This document shows, piece by piece, positions 25,656 through 34,774 of a stretch of 64,000 nucleotides of DNA. Position 1 is the first letter of the stretch. Each line of letters opens with the position of its first letter. Both the position numbers and the translations under genes were made by a program. The notes under the pieces were generated by a model. The model made no database searches and was not told the origin of the DNA. It worked only from the letters and a program-made list of their open reading frames with translations. The DNA comes from SZUA-36 sp963749115 (GTDB lineage: Bacteria; Pseudomonadota; Gammaproteobacteria; Xanthomonadales; SZUA-36). Where the stretch lies: assembly GCA_963749115.1 (NCBI GenBank), contig CAVVLP010000013.1, positions 62,001 to 126,000 on the forward strand. Reading direction: 5' to 3'.

Positions 25656-26578
25656 AAGGAAACATGGTCATACTCGAGTTCCTGCTGTTCCCCGGACTGC
25701 TATTTACTGCCATCGCCGGTCTGTTGACCAGCTGGGTGGATCGCAAGGTGACGGCACTGGTGCAAATGCGTGTGGGTCCGCCATTTCTTCAACCCTTTTA
25801 CGACATCAGAAAGTTATTCATCAAGGAAACCTGTGTACCCGAAGGCGGCGCCATCGGTATGTATCTGTTAGCCCCGCTGATGGGGCTGGCTGCAGTTACG
25901 CTGGCGTCAATGATTCTTTGGCGCACCCTGCTGGACGCTGATGCTACTTTTGTCGGTGACCTGATCGTGCTGATTTACCTGCTGGTCATGCCGGCACTGG
26001 CTGTCATGCTTGGCGCGTTCGCTTCGCGGAACCCGCTGGCATCACTGGGCGGCAGTCGCGAAGTCAAACTGATGATCGCTTACGAGTTACCGCTGGTACT
26101 GGCGATACTGGTACCCGTCATCCAGGCCGACAGCATTCGCCTTGGCGACCTGCTGATGAATCCGGCCCCGATAAGCAGCCTGTCCGGTGTACTTGCACTG
26201 CTGGTCTGCATAGCTTGTATGCAAGCCAAGCTGACCCTTGTTCCATTTGATATGCCGGAGGCCGAAACCGAACTCAGCGGTGGTGCCCTGATTGAGTACT
26301 CCGGTCCACCATTGGCGATATTCAAACTGACGCGGGCGATGATGCTTTTCACATTGCCCGTGCTGCTGGTCGTACTGTTCTTTGGCGGCCTGTTGAACGG
26401 TCCGGCCTGGCAACGCTGGCTGATCGGCTTCCTGCTGTGGTTTGTGCTGGTGGCCATCACGATAGTTATTCGAAACACCACGCCGAGGGTACGTATTGAC
26501 CAGGCCGTCCGCTTCTTCTGGGGGCCGGTCAGCATCGTAGCCCTGGTGGCCGTCACGCTCGCCTGGATGGGATGGTAA
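25652..26578 (+). CDS. NuoH/HycD-like membrane subunit
   Basis: Integral membrane anchor of group 4 hydrogenases, equivalent to NuoH/MbhM. The 308 residues contain about eight hydrophobic segments and conserved pieces such as GLLTSWVDRKVTALVQMRVGP (truncated here), FYDIRKLFIKE and PFDMPEAETELSGGALIEYSG. The acidic residues in the last segment line the path coupling the quinone-like cavity to proton or sodium movement in the family. The ATG overlaps the preceding stop as ATGA. It must place the catalytic core on the cytoplasmic face. Confidence 0.92.
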   Translation: MKGNMVILEFLLFPGLLFTAIAGLLTSWVDRKVTALVQMRVGPPFLQPFYDIRKLFIKETCVPEGGAIGMYLLAPLMGLAAVTLASMILWRTLLDADATFVGDLIVLIYLLVMPALAVMLGAFASRNPLASLGGSREVKLMIAYELPLVLAILVPVIQADSIRLGDLLMNPAPISSLSGVLALLVCIACMQAKLTLVPFDMPEAETELSGGALIEYSGPPLAIFKLTRAMMLFTLPVLLVVLFFGGLLNGPAWQRWLIGFLLWFVLVAITIVIRNTTPRVRIDQAVRFFWGPVSIVALVAVTLAWMGW

Positions 26579-26596
26579 CGCGATGAGGTTAGCACC

Positions 26597-27085
26597 ATGA
26601 TCAACACAATCAATGCGCTGACACGTTCACTGAATGTATTCCACCTCGCCGGCAGCGCCTGTAATAACTGCGATATCGAAATCCTCGATGCACTGACCCC
26701 GAAATACGACCTGGAGCGCTTCGGAATCACGCTTGTCGGCAGTATCCGGCACGCGGACGTGCTGCTGGTCTCAGGCGTTTTCAACCGCAAGGCGGCCATC
26801 CGTGCCAGGGAGTTATTGGAACAGGTACCCAGGCCCTACCTGGTGCTGGGTATCGGTGGCTGTCCCTGTACCGGCCTGATGTTCCGCAACTCCTATAACT
26901 GGGACCAACCGCCATCCGCCTATATGAACATCGATGCCTATGTGCCCGGTTGCCCACCGAAACCGGAGGCCATCATCAGCGCTGTGGTTAAGGTAGTTGA
27001 AGGATTACGCAGCGGAGCACTGGTACCCCGTTGTCTGCAGGACACCACCGATTTGGCAGTGGAAGGGGTCGGTGAGACCACGTGA
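26597..27085 (+). CDS. [NiFe] hydrogenase small subunit, NuoB/HycG-like
   Basis: Carries the proximal [4Fe-4S] cluster next to the NiFe site. Cysteines are in SACNNCDIEIL (residues 21-31), GGCPCTG and VPGCPPKPEAI, the NuoB/MbhJ pattern. The 162 residues match the short membrane-hydrogenase type without the extra cluster domain of uptake enzymes. It lies between the NuoH-like and NuoC-like genes, an order seen in Mbh, Ech and Hyc clusters with variations. Confidence 0.93.
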   Translation: MINTINALTRSLNVFHLAGSACNNCDIEILDALTPKYDLERFGITLVGSIRHADVLLVSGVFNRKAAIRARELLEQVPRPYLVLGIGGCPCTGLMFRNSYNWDQPPSAYMNIDAYVPGCPPKPEAIISAVVKVVEGLRSGALVPRCLQDTTDLAVEGVGETT

Positions 27086-27104
27086 TGGGAGAGAAGAGAA
27101 CGAA

Positions 27105-27551
27105 ATGAACAAATTCGACATCATCACGACGATCCAGACACAACTCGGTGATGCCATCCTGGCAGTTAAACGCAAATCAGATTTGCGAATATATATCGAT
27201 ATCACTCCACACTCATTGCCGGACGCCAGTCGCATGATGCTCAAGGAGTTCGGCGCACGTCTACAGATAGCCACCGGTGTCGATACCAGCAATGGCCTCG
27301 AAGTCATGTACCACTGGGCACTGGATGCAGAGGGTATCGTCATCACCCTGCGGGTTCTCGTGGATCATGACTCACCGGAATTGGATTCGATCGCACCGAT
27401 GTATCCCGCCGCCGAGTGGATCGAACGGGAGATCTGGGAACTGCTCGGAATCCACTTCAAGGGTCACCCGGATATGCGTCATCTGCTGCTGGCCGACGAC
27501 TGGCCGGAGGGTAATTACCCGATGCGCCGGAATCACGAGGTGACACCATGA
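27105..27551 (+). CDS. NuoC/MbhK-like 30-kDa subunit
   Basis: Homologue of the 30-kDa complex I subunit, which packs against the large subunit. The start MNKFDIITTIQTQLGDAI at 27105 gives 148 residues. The family signature is visible as SPELDSIAPMYPAAEWIEREIWELLGIHF (middle part) and HLLLADDWPEGNYPMRR. The stop overlaps the start of the large-subunit gene (ATGA), so the two are translationally coupled. In E. coli HycE the NuoC and NuoD parts are one chain; here they are separate, as in Mbh. Confidence 0.9.
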   Translation: MNKFDIITTIQTQLGDAILAVKRKSDLRIYIDITPHSLPDASRMMLKEFGARLQIATGVDTSNGLEVMYHWALDAEGIVITLRVLVDHDSPELDSIAPMYPAAEWIEREIWELLGIHFKGHPDMRHLLLADDWPEGNYPMRRNHEVTP

Positions 27552-28771
27552 GCAAGCGCACCATCGTACCCATCGGACCTTACCACGCGCTGCAGGAAGA
27601 ACCTGAATTCTTTAAGCTGCATGTCGAGGGTGAAAAGGTCGTACACCTCGATATAGAACTGGGTTACAACCACCGTGGTATCGAAAAAATCTCCGAATCA
27701 AAGACCTTCGAGGAAACCATTTTCCTGGTCGAGCGAATCTGCGGTATCTGCTCAACCTCGCACCCGATAGCCTGTGTACAGGCGGTCGAGGATGCCGGCG
27801 ACATCAAGGTGCCCGAACGCGCCCTGTTTATCCGCAGTGCCGTGGGCGAACTCGAACGTATACATTCACACCTTCTGTGGCTGGGACTGGCAGGGCACTT
27901 TATCGGCTTCAATACGATCTGGATGTGGGCCTGGCGGTTCCGCGAAGACGTACTCAATATTCTCGAACTGATCACCGGCAACCGCAATCACTACGGCATG
28001 ATGAAACCCGGCGGTGTTCGCAGGGACATTAACAAGACCGACATCCCGGCCATCCGTAAATTACTCGACAGCCTGCAGGACCCGATCAAGATGTTCAGGG
28101 ACGCGGTCATCCAGGATCCGTTGATACATGCCCGCACCAAGGATGTCGGCATTCTGACACGCGAAAAAGCGGTCGCCTACGGGGCGCTGGGCCCGACCGC
28201 ACGCGCTTCCGGTTACGACATCGATGTCCGGCGTGACCATCCTCATGCAGCTTACGGCATGCTGGACTTCGATGTCATTACCTGTGAGAAAGGTGATGTA
28301 TTTGACAAGGCCGTGGTGCGTATTCTCGAGATGTTCGAGTCCATTCGCATCATCCTTCAATGTCTCACTCAGCTGGAGAAAGTGGGCGGGCCGGTCGATA
28401 CCAACCCCAAAAACGTGAGCGCAGGTGAAGGTATCGGTTTTTACGAGGCGCCACGTGGTGAGGTGTTCCACTACATCAGAAGCGATGGCGGCAACCGGCC
28501 CATCCGTCACAAGGTGCGCGCACCCAGTTTCATGAATGTCCCCACCAACAGGGAAACCGTGCTGGGTGCAACGGTGGCCGACGCCACCATTATCCTGGCT
28601 GCGGTCGACCCGTGTTACTGCTGTACCGAGCGTATGGCTGCCGTTGATCGTAACGATGGCAGGCGTTTACTGGACACACGCGCCCTGATCCGCTTGTCCT
28701 GTGAGAAAACCGACCGCCTGATGGCGGAAACCGGATTCCAGGGACCGACATTACCGGACTTCAGGGAGTAA
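27548..28771 (+). CDS. [NiFe] hydrogenase large (catalytic) subunit, group 4-like
   Basis: NuoD/MbhL homologue that holds the NiFe(CN)2CO site. Both ligand pairs are present: C65/C68 in VERICGICSTSH and C356/C359 in DPCYCCTERM. Complex I NuoD lacks these, so this is a hydrogenase. A 45-residue tail after TER is a candidate for removal by a HycI-type protease, and one is encoded at 35475. The 407 residues fit MbhL-type subunits. Which direction (H2 production or uptake) it works in vivo is not decided by the sequence; the AsrAB-like partners suggest NAD(P)H exchange. Confidence 0.93.
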   Translation: MSKRTIVPIGPYHALQEEPEFFKLHVEGEKVVHLDIELGYNHRGIEKISESKTFEETIFLVERICGICSTSHPIACVQAVEDAGDIKVPERALFIRSAVGELERIHSHLLWLGLAGHFIGFNTIWMWAWRFREDVLNILELITGNRNHYGMMKPGGVRRDINKTDIPAIRKLLDSLQDPIKMFRDAVIQDPLIHARTKDVGILTREKAVAYGALGPTARASGYDIDVRRDHPHAAYGMLDFDVITCEKGDVFDKAVVRILEMFESIRIILQCLTQLEKVGGPVDTNPKNVSAGEGIGFYEAPRGEVFHYIRSDGGNRPIRHKVRAPSFMNVPTNRETVLGATVADATIILAAVDPCYCCTERMAAVDRNDGRRLLDTRALIRLSCEKTDRLMAETGFQGPTLPDFRE

Positions 28772-28774
28772 GAC

Positions 28775-30640
28775 ATGCTTATTCAGCTGCTCACCCATCC
28801 GCTCGTTTTACCGGTGATCCTGCCATTGCTGATGGGACTGGTCTGCCTGTTGATACCGAATCGGGCGAGCAATCTGCGCGCGCTGCTGGCGGTGTTGACC
28901 TCCGCGCTGGTTCTGGCACTGGTCTGGCCACTGTTTCAACAGACTAACCTGACTCTGGATCCAACACCCTGGCTATCGTTGCGGGTGGATGTGTTAAGTG
29001 CATTCATATTGTTGGCCGTGGCATTTTTTGGTCTGCTTATCGCGATCTATTCGGTTGGCTACATGAAGGGTCATGCACGTCACCGCGAGTACTTTACCTA
29101 CCTGTTGTGGACGCTCGGTGTCAGTTGCGGTGTGGTGCTTGCCAACGACCTGTTGTTACTACTGGTCGGTTGGGGTTTCCTTGCTCTTACGCTCTACCTG
29201 ATGGCCGGCATTTCCGGACCGGATGCCGCGGGGGCCGCACGCAAGTCGCTGATGGTTATCGGCGGTACCGATGCCCTGATGTTGCTGGGTATCGTTATTT
29301 ACTGGCAACTGACCGGCAGCACGCGAATGGACGGGGTTGCGATGGCACTGGACGGCCCGCTGGCCTATACGGCATTTTTGACTCTGCTTGCAGCTGCCTT
29401 TGCCAAGGCCGGAGCGGTACCGTTTCATAGCTGGGTGCCGGATTTCGGTGAAAAGGTCGATGCACCGGTTTCCGCATTTCTACCGGCATCACTCGACAAA
29501 TTGCTTGGCATCTACCTGTTGGCACGCTGTGTACTGAATCTGTTTGTACCCACCCCGGCGATGTACGGGATGTTAATGCTGCTGGGTGCCGTTACCGTGA
29601 TCTCGGCGGTTTTGATGGCACTGGTTCAACACGATCTCAAACGACTGCTGTCCTTCCATGCGGTCAGCCAGGTCGGTTACATGATCCTCGGTATCGGTAC
29701 CGGCACTGCGATCGGATTGGCCGGCGGCTTGTTCCATATGCTCAACAATACCATCTACAAATCCGCGCTGTTTCTGTGCGCCGGTGTGATAGAAAAAGAA
29801 ACCGGAACCACGGATCTTGACCGCCTCGGCGGCTTGGCCAGCCTAATGCCGGTAACTTTCTTAACCTGCACAGTGGCGGCATTGTCGATTTCGGGTATTC
29901 CGCCACTGAACGGCTTTGCATCCAAATGGATGATCTACCAGGGCATTATCTTGAGTGGTGAGGGTAGCGGTCCCGGTTGGGTTGTGTGGTTGGCGATTGC
30001 AATGCTCGGTTCCGCGCTGACTCTGGCCAGTTTCGTCAAAGTGCTTCATGCGACTTTCCTCTGCAAACCCTCCCCACTGGTACAAGGAAAATCAATTCAG
30101 GAGAACAGCACCAGCATGCTGATGCCGATGCTGGTACTGGCGGTGCTATGCATCGTGTTTGGCGTATTTGCCTTCCAGATCCCACTCGGTCTGATGATCT
30201 TCCCGGTCGTACAGGCAGAGGTGCCCGGTGTCTGGTGGTCCGGACTCGCCACGGTTTTGATTCTGACCGCAGTGTTTGTTGGTCTTATCGTGTATCTGCT
30301 GAGTATGCGTGGCGGCAGGATACGCCGCATGCGTACCTACATTGGCGGTGAGCAAATCCGGGATGTTTACATAAGCGGTGGGCAAGCAAGCGGCCAAAGA
30401 AATGTCGAGGTCACCGGTGTCGATTTTTATAACACCATTGAGCAACTGCCTGGTCTACAGAGGTTCTACGTACTCACACGGAACCGGGTATTCGATATTT
30501 ATGAATTACTAACACATGGATTAAATTATTTCGTACAGATGCTGCGCTCGGTCCACAGCGGTATCTTACCGGCCTATCTGAGGTGGTTCGTGGCCGGATT
30601 GCTGGTGGTGGTTTGGGTGGTTACGGAAACGGGAAGCTGA
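28775..30640 (+). CDS. NuoL/HyfB-like ion-translocating membrane subunit
   Basis: Antiporter-like subunit of 621 residues with about 14-16 hydrophobic segments, ending in a long C-terminal stretch (IRRMRTYIGGEQ, then YLRWFVAGLLVVVWV) like the tails of HyfB/NuoL. Lys211 (FAKAGAVPFHSW) and Lys242 (SLDKLLGIYLL) match the conserved TM7/TM8 lysines. The conserved TM5 glutamate is missing: the equivalent of W-E-G in NuoL reads W-G-F, so Gly134 replaces Glu. It is an extra subunit, because an MrpD-like protein with the glutamate is encoded separately at 32093. It may conduct ions differently or mainly have a structural role. Confidence 0.88.
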   Translation: MLIQLLTHPLVLPVILPLLMGLVCLLIPNRASNLRALLAVLTSALVLALVWPLFQQTNLTLDPTPWLSLRVDVLSAFILLAVAFFGLLIAIYSVGYMKGHARHREYFTYLLWTLGVSCGVVLANDLLLLLVGWGFLALTLYLMAGISGPDAAGAARKSLMVIGGTDALMLLGIVIYWQLTGSTRMDGVAMALDGPLAYTAFLTLLAAAFAKAGAVPFHSWVPDFGEKVDAPVSAFLPASLDKLLGIYLLARCVLNLFVPTPAMYGMLMLLGAVTVISAVLMALVQHDLKRLLSFHAVSQVGYMILGIGTGTAIGLAGGLFHMLNNTIYKSALFLCAGVIEKETGTTDLDRLGGLASLMPVTFLTCTVAALSISGIPPLNGFASKWMIYQGIILSGEGSGPGWVVWLAIAMLGSALTLASFVKVLHATFLCKPSPLVQGKSIQENSTSMLMPMLVLAVLCIVFGVFAFQIPLGLMIFPVVQAEVPGVWWSGLATVLILTAVFVGLIVYLLSMRGGRIRRMRTYIGGEQIRDVYISGGQASGQRNVEVTGVDFYNTIEQLPGLQRFYVLTRNRVFDIYELLTHGLNYFVQMLRSVHSGILPAYLRWFVAGLLVVVWVVTETGS

Positions 30641-30641
30641 C

Positions 30642-31205
30642 ATGACAGAAGTACTCGCATTACTGATCCTGCTGACGGTGATCGCCGCGATCATCACGGT
30701 GCTGACATCAAACCTGCTGTATGCGGTTATCAGCGTGGGTGCGGTGGGTTTCCTGCTCGCGATCGTCTACCTGTTTCTGTCAGCACCCGATGTCGCGATC
30801 GTCCAGATCGGCGTCGAGGTGGTAAGCCTGGTCATCCTGATCCGCGCCACCCTGGGGCGCGAGGTGCAAGAACTAAAGACCGTTCATGCCGTCGTGGGTG
30901 TCTCTTTTGCAGTTGCTTTCGTAGCGGTCATTGGCCTGTTTGGTATCCAGGTATTTAACCAGTTTCCGGAGTTCGGAATTCCGGTCATGGAACGCTTCAC
31001 TGATGCACCTGCGCTGGTTTATTTAAATACAGGCCTGGCCGCGACCGGCGCACCCAACCTGGTGACAGCCGTGCTGCTGGACTTCCGTGCCTGGGACACA
31101 CTGGGCGAGGCCACGGTGCTGTTTTGCGCAGCACTCGGCGCCGCCGCTGTGCTACGCAGAAATGCCCGTACCAACACGAAAAAAGAGGAGGATGAACCGT
31201 CATGA
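30642..31205 (+). CDS. MrpA C-terminal-like subunit (MbhD-MbhE fusion)
   Basis: A 187-residue membrane protein matching the C-terminal part of MrpA. The first half (LLYAVISVGAVGFLLAIVYL, APDVAIVQIGVEV) is the DUF4040/MbhD type, and the second half ends in PNLVTAVLLDFRAWDTLGEA, the MbhE signature. In Pyrococcus these are two proteins; here they form one chain. It starts 1 base after the NuoL-like gene and overlaps the MrpB-like gene by 4. Confidence 0.88.
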   Translation: MTEVLALLILLTVIAAIITVLTSNLLYAVISVGAVGFLLAIVYLFLSAPDVAIVQIGVEVVSLVILIRATLGREVQELKTVHAVVGVSFAVAFVAVIGLFGIQVFNQFPEFGIPVMERFTDAPALVYLNTGLAATGAPNLVTAVLLDFRAWDTLGEATVLFCAALGAAAVLRRNARTNTKKEEDEPS

Positions 31206-31723
31206 ACGCACCTCGTAAATTGCGTGATGAAGGCACGGGCATGGGTATAACCGTGAAAACCGTAACGCGGTGGCTGAAAGGTCCAATTCTTCTGTTTGGT
31301 ATTTATTTGGTGTTGTACGGCCACATCACCCCCGGGGGGGGATTTGGGGGTGGTGTGGTCATTGCCTGTTCATTCATTCTGATTACACTGGCATCCGGTG
31401 AGCGTGCCGCACTGAGTCTGTTTAGCAAAAACGTGACGTCCCGTCTCGACAGTGTCGGCCTGCTGATCTTCCTGGCACTGGGTTGGCTGGGTACTGCCTG
31501 GGCCGGGGCTTACTTTTACAGTAACTTCATCACCACGCCGGAAGCAGCGCAATTCACATTGCTCAGTGGTGGAATCATGCCCATGGCAAACATCGCGTTG
31601 GGGCTCAAGGTCGCCAGTGCACTTTTCCTTGTATTCACGCTGTTATCAGCATTTAAGATCGTGGAGCGGGAGGTGAAGGACCTGCCCGATCCGGCAGATC
31701 AGCAGCAGGAGGGTGAATCATGA
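31202..31723 (+). CDS. mnhB: MrpB/MnhB-like antiporter subunit
   Basis: A 173-residue membrane subunit with the MrpB signature LYGHITPGGGFGGGVVIA near residue 40 and a conserved GGIMPMANIALGLKV stretch near the C-terminus. Four hydrophobic segments are visible. It overlaps both neighbours by 4 bases (ATGA), so translation is coupled. MrpB works in multi-subunit Na+/H+ antiporters and in Mbh-type hydrogenases (MbhF). Confidence 0.92.
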   Translation: MNAPRKLRDEGTGMGITVKTVTRWLKGPILLFGIYLVLYGHITPGGGFGGGVVIACSFILITLASGERAALSLFSKNVTSRLDSVGLLIFLALGWLGTAWAGAYFYSNFITTPEAAQFTLLSGGIMPMANIALGLKVASALFLVFTLLSAFKIVEREVKDLPDPADQQQEGES

Positions 31724-32067
31724 TTTACTCCCTTTGCCTGTTGTTGATACTCATCGGCTTGTACGGCGTAGTTGTAAGCCGGCAGACCCTGAAGATCGTC
31801 ATCAGCCTGCTGATCATGAACCACGGTGTGCACCTGTTGTTGTTGTTGATTGGCTATCGCGAGGCGGGCAGTCCTCCGATCGTTGATCCCTCTATCAGCA
31901 TCGCGGAGTTCGCCGGCGGTGCCGTGGATCCACTGCCGCAAGCACTGGTTTTGACCTCCATAGTGATTGGCCTGGGTGTACTGGCGCTGATGGTGGCCCT
32001 GTGCGTGCGTTTGTACGAACGCTACGGAACCTTTGACGTGACCGAAATCCGGCGTCTGCGGGGTTAA
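31720..32067 (+). CDS. mnhC: MrpC/MnhC-like subunit (NuoK family)
   Basis: A 115-residue, three-helix protein of the NuoK/MrpC family. The conserved stretch VISLLIMNHGVHLLLLLIGY lies in the first third, and DPLPQALVLTSIVIGLGVLA is the MrpC/NuoK signature of the last helix. It overlaps mnhB by 4 bases and is followed by the MrpD-like gene after 25 bases. Confidence 0.93.
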   Translation: MIYSLCLLLILIGLYGVVVSRQTLKIVISLLIMNHGVHLLLLLIGYREAGSPPIVDPSISIAEFAGGAVDPLPQALVLTSIVIGLGVLALMVALCVRLYERYGTFDVTEIRRLRG

Positions 32068-32092
32068 TGTGAATGGTAACGGGATGTAGATA

Positions 32093-33565
32093 ATGAACGT
32101 TGATGTCCAGACCCTGATCCCCTTATTCGTGGCTGTACCACTGGGGATGTCATTGCTGGTTCAGTTGCTGGCGCGACATCGGCATGTTCTTGCAGAGGTG
32201 CTGACCATCATCACGCTTCTGTTACTGGCGCTGATGAGTTGTTACAGCGTTGGCCACAGTGGGATATACCACCTCGGTGGCTGGCCGACACCGGTCGGTA
32301 TCGATATGCGGCTGGATGCACTTGCGACGTTGCTGTTGCTGGCAGTCAATATTGTCGGGCTTGCCGTTAGCCTGTACTCGGTTGACTATATGCGACGTTT
32401 CACCGCCCGCAGTCATTTTTACAGCCTGTTCCTGCTGATGGTGACCGGTATGAATGGTGTCATCCTGGCCGGCGACCTGTTTAACCTGTATGTCTTCCTT
32501 GAAGTCGCCGCCATCGCTTCATACTCACTGGTCGCCTTTGGTTGTGCCCACGAAGAACTCGAGGCCTCGTTCAAATACATCGTACTCGGTTCCTTGTCGT
32601 CAGCACTCATCCTCACCGGTGTGGCCCTGGTTTACGGCATCACCGGCACACTGAACCTGGCACATATCGCGGCCCGTATCGCGGAAACCGGCAGGGATAC
32701 ACCCTTGCTCCTGGCATTCGGTCTGTTTATATGTGGTTTCTCCTTCAAAGCGGCGCTGGTGCCTTTCCATGCCTGGCTGCCTGACGCCCATCCCGCGGCT
32801 CCGGCACCGGTTTCAGCCATGCTTTCCGGTGTACTGATCAAGGCCATCGGTATCTACGTGCTGGCACGCCTGGCATTCAATGTATTCGGTATCACGGACA
32901 ACGAACTCAGCCTGCTACGCTGGCTCGGTCTGTTGTCAATGGTGGCCGGCGGGTTGTTGGCCACAGGACAAAAAGATATCAAGCGACTGTTTGCTTATAG
33001 CAGCATTTCACAGGTGGGCTTCATGGTACTTGGGTTGGGGCTCGGAACCCCGCTGGGGCTTGTGGGTGGTCTCTACCACCTGGTCAACCACGCGTTCTTT
33101 AAATCGCTGCTGTTCCTCAATGCCGGCACCGTGGAATACGCAACGGGTACACGCAAGCTGAAGCACCTGGGTGGTCTGAACCGCCAACTACCGGTTACCG
33201 CCGCCACATCGCTGGTCGGCTCAATGTCAATTGCAGGCATACCGCCATTCAGTGGTTTCTGGAGCAAGCTGATCATCGTGCTGGCATGTATCGAGAGTGG
33301 TTACTACGGGTTCGCAACCGCAGCGGTCCTGGTCAGCATTGTAACCCTGGCTTACCAGCTCAAGGTGCAGCGCATGGCCTTTTTTTCCGCCCTGCCAGAG
33401 ACCCTGAAAGGACTGAGGCGGGAACCGCCGATGATGGCATTGGCCATGATCCTGCTGGCCATCGGTTGTATCGCACTGTCCTTTGCCGTGCTCACAGGAC
33501 TGCGTGAGCCCTGGCTGATCAGCGCTGCACAACAGGTACTGACAGCGGGCATTTTCGGAGACTGA
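32093..33565 (+). CDS. mnhD: MrpD/MnhD-like antiporter subunit (NuoN family)
   Basis: A 490-residue antiporter-type subunit with about 14 transmembrane segments, equivalent to MbhH. The TM5 glutamate is kept (FNLYVFLEVAAIASYSL), as are the lysines in KAALVPFHAWLPDAHP and MLSGVLIKAIGIYVLAR. IPPFSGFWSKLIIVLA matches the last lysine-bearing helix. Unlike the NuoL-like subunit at 28775, all key charged residues are present, so this one is a candidate for actual ion pumping. Confidence 0.92.
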   Translation: MNVDVQTLIPLFVAVPLGMSLLVQLLARHRHVLAEVLTIITLLLLALMSCYSVGHSGIYHLGGWPTPVGIDMRLDALATLLLLAVNIVGLAVSLYSVDYMRRFTARSHFYSLFLLMVTGMNGVILAGDLFNLYVFLEVAAIASYSLVAFGCAHEELEASFKYIVLGSLSSALILTGVALVYGITGTLNLAHIAARIAETGRDTPLLLAFGLFICGFSFKAALVPFHAWLPDAHPAAPAPVSAMLSGVLIKAIGIYVLARLAFNVFGITDNELSLLRWLGLLSMVAGGLLATGQKDIKRLFAYSSISQVGFMVLGLGLGTPLGLVGGLYHLVNHAFFKSLLFLNAGTVEYATGTRKLKHLGGLNRQLPVTAATSLVGSMSIAGIPPFSGFWSKLIIVLACIESGYYGFATAAVLVSIVTLAYQLKVQRMAFFSALPETLKGLRREPPMMALAMILLAIGCIALSFAVLTGLREPWLISAAQQVLTAGIFGD

Positions 33566-33591
33566 CGGAGACATCAAGGAAAGGATTGGAA

Positions 33592-34140
33592 ATGACACAG
33601 GCACTCAATTCATTCAAACACAAACCCCTGATCGAGCGACTTGTATTGTTCGTTATGGTGTATATCTTCTGGCTGTTGCTGGCATGGCCGGTATCACCAA
33701 TCGACGGGAGCCTGCTCGTCGCTGATATGGCTGTCGGTGTGGTGGTGGCCGCCTTCGTCGCGCTGGTGATGCACGACCTCATCCGTGTCGGCTTCATCCG
33801 GCTGGTTAATCCCCGCAGCTGGTTCTGGCTTTTCGTTTTTGTGTTTGTTTTCTTCTATTACGTGATCAAGGGTGGTCTGGATGTGAGTTACCGTGTTCTG
33901 CATCCGCGTATGCCGATAAGACCGGGCATTGTGAAAATCAAGAGTATTTTGAAAACCGATACCGGTCGCTCGGCACTGGCAAATTGCATCACGCTGACAC
34001 CTGGCACATTGACAATTGACGTAACCGAAGACGGGATTTTTTACGTCCACTGGATCAATGTGCTCAGTCTTGACGAAGAGCAGGCCGCAAAACACGTGCT
34101 GCGTCGCTTCGAGTGGTTTATCCAGAGGATTTTTGAATAG
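33592..34140 (+). CDS. mnhE: MrpE/MnhE-like subunit
   Basis: A 182-residue protein (ATG 33592) with two to three N-terminal hydrophobic helices and a soluble C-terminal domain. NCITLTPGTLTIDVTEDGIFYVHWI is the MrpE signature (only partly quoted), following MRP-type VKIKS and LKTDTGRSAL. It corresponds to MbhA in Pyrococcus. The order MrpE-F-G follows MrpD here, whereas in Pyrococcus mbh the E-F-G homologues come first. Confidence 0.92.
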   Translation: MTQALNSFKHKPLIERLVLFVMVYIFWLLLAWPVSPIDGSLLVADMAVGVVVAAFVALVMHDLIRVGFIRLVNPRSWFWLFVFVFVFFYYVIKGGLDVSYRVLHPRMPIRPGIVKIKSILKTDTGRSALANCITLTPGTLTIDVTEDGIFYVHWINVLSLDEEQAAKHVLRRFEWFIQRIFE

Positions 34141-34149
34141 GAAATTGAC

Positions 34150-34425
34150 ATGACGACAACCCAATACCTGGTTCCGGTACTGATTTTAGGTCTGCTGACG
34201 TGCTGTGCCATGTGCCTGTACCGTATCGCCAATGGCCCAACGGCCGCGGATCGAATGGTCGCTATTGATATTCTGGGCACTGTCGTTGTTGGTTTTGTCG
34301 CCATTATCACCGCTATAACCGGCAAGGCTTACCTGCTCGATATCGCCCTTGTCTGGGCCCTGGTGAGCTTCGTAGGCACGCTGGCGCTGGCCAAATACCT
34401 GGTGGGGAAGCGACTCAATGAATGA
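34150..34425 (+). CDS. mnhF: MrpF/MnhF-like subunit
   Basis: A 91-residue, three-helix subunit with the MrpF pattern YRIANGPTAADRMVAIDILG and DIALVWALVSFVGTLALAKY. The conserved aspartate in the second helix and the GPT motif are present. It overlaps mnhG by 8 bases. Confidence 0.93.
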   Translation: MTTTQYLVPVLILGLLTCCAMCLYRIANGPTAADRMVAIDILGTVVVGFVAIITAITGKAYLLDIALVWALVSFVGTLALAKYLVGKRLNE

Positions 34426-34774
34426 AATCATCGGATTGGTACTTATAACGATTGGTGTGCTGTTCGACCTGCTCGGCTGCGTTGGATTGGTACGCTTACC
34501 GGATGTCTACAATCGCATCCAGGCATCCACAAAATGCGTGGTGCTGGGTACTACCCTGAGTCTCCTGGGAGCCATGATATGGCTCGGCACCGCGGCAGCG
34601 TTCTTTAAAGGCCTGCTGTGCATCCTGTTCTTATTGATCACATCTGCTACCGCGGCGCACGCCCTCGCGCGTGCCGCGCACCGTTCAGGGGTGCCGCTCG
34701 CTGATGAGAGTGTAGTTGACCGCTATGCGGACGACCTGCAGGCCATCAATGACAATGAGGAGTCGTTACCATGA
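34418..34774 (+). CDS. mnhG: MrpG/MnhG-like subunit
   Basis: A 118-residue subunit with the MrpG signature FDLLGCVGLVRLPDVYNRIQ and ASTKCVVLGTTLSLLGA, and a LLIT-SATAAHALARAAHRSG helix near the C-terminus. It overlaps the following ferredoxin gene by 4 bases (ATGA), which ties the Mrp genes to the hydrogenase in one operon. Confidence 0.92.
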   Translation: MNEIIGLVLITIGVLFDLLGCVGLVRLPDVYNRIQASTKCVVLGTTLSLLGAMIWLGTAAAFFKGLLCILFLLITSATAAHALARAAHRSGVPLADESVVDRYADDLQAINDNEESLP

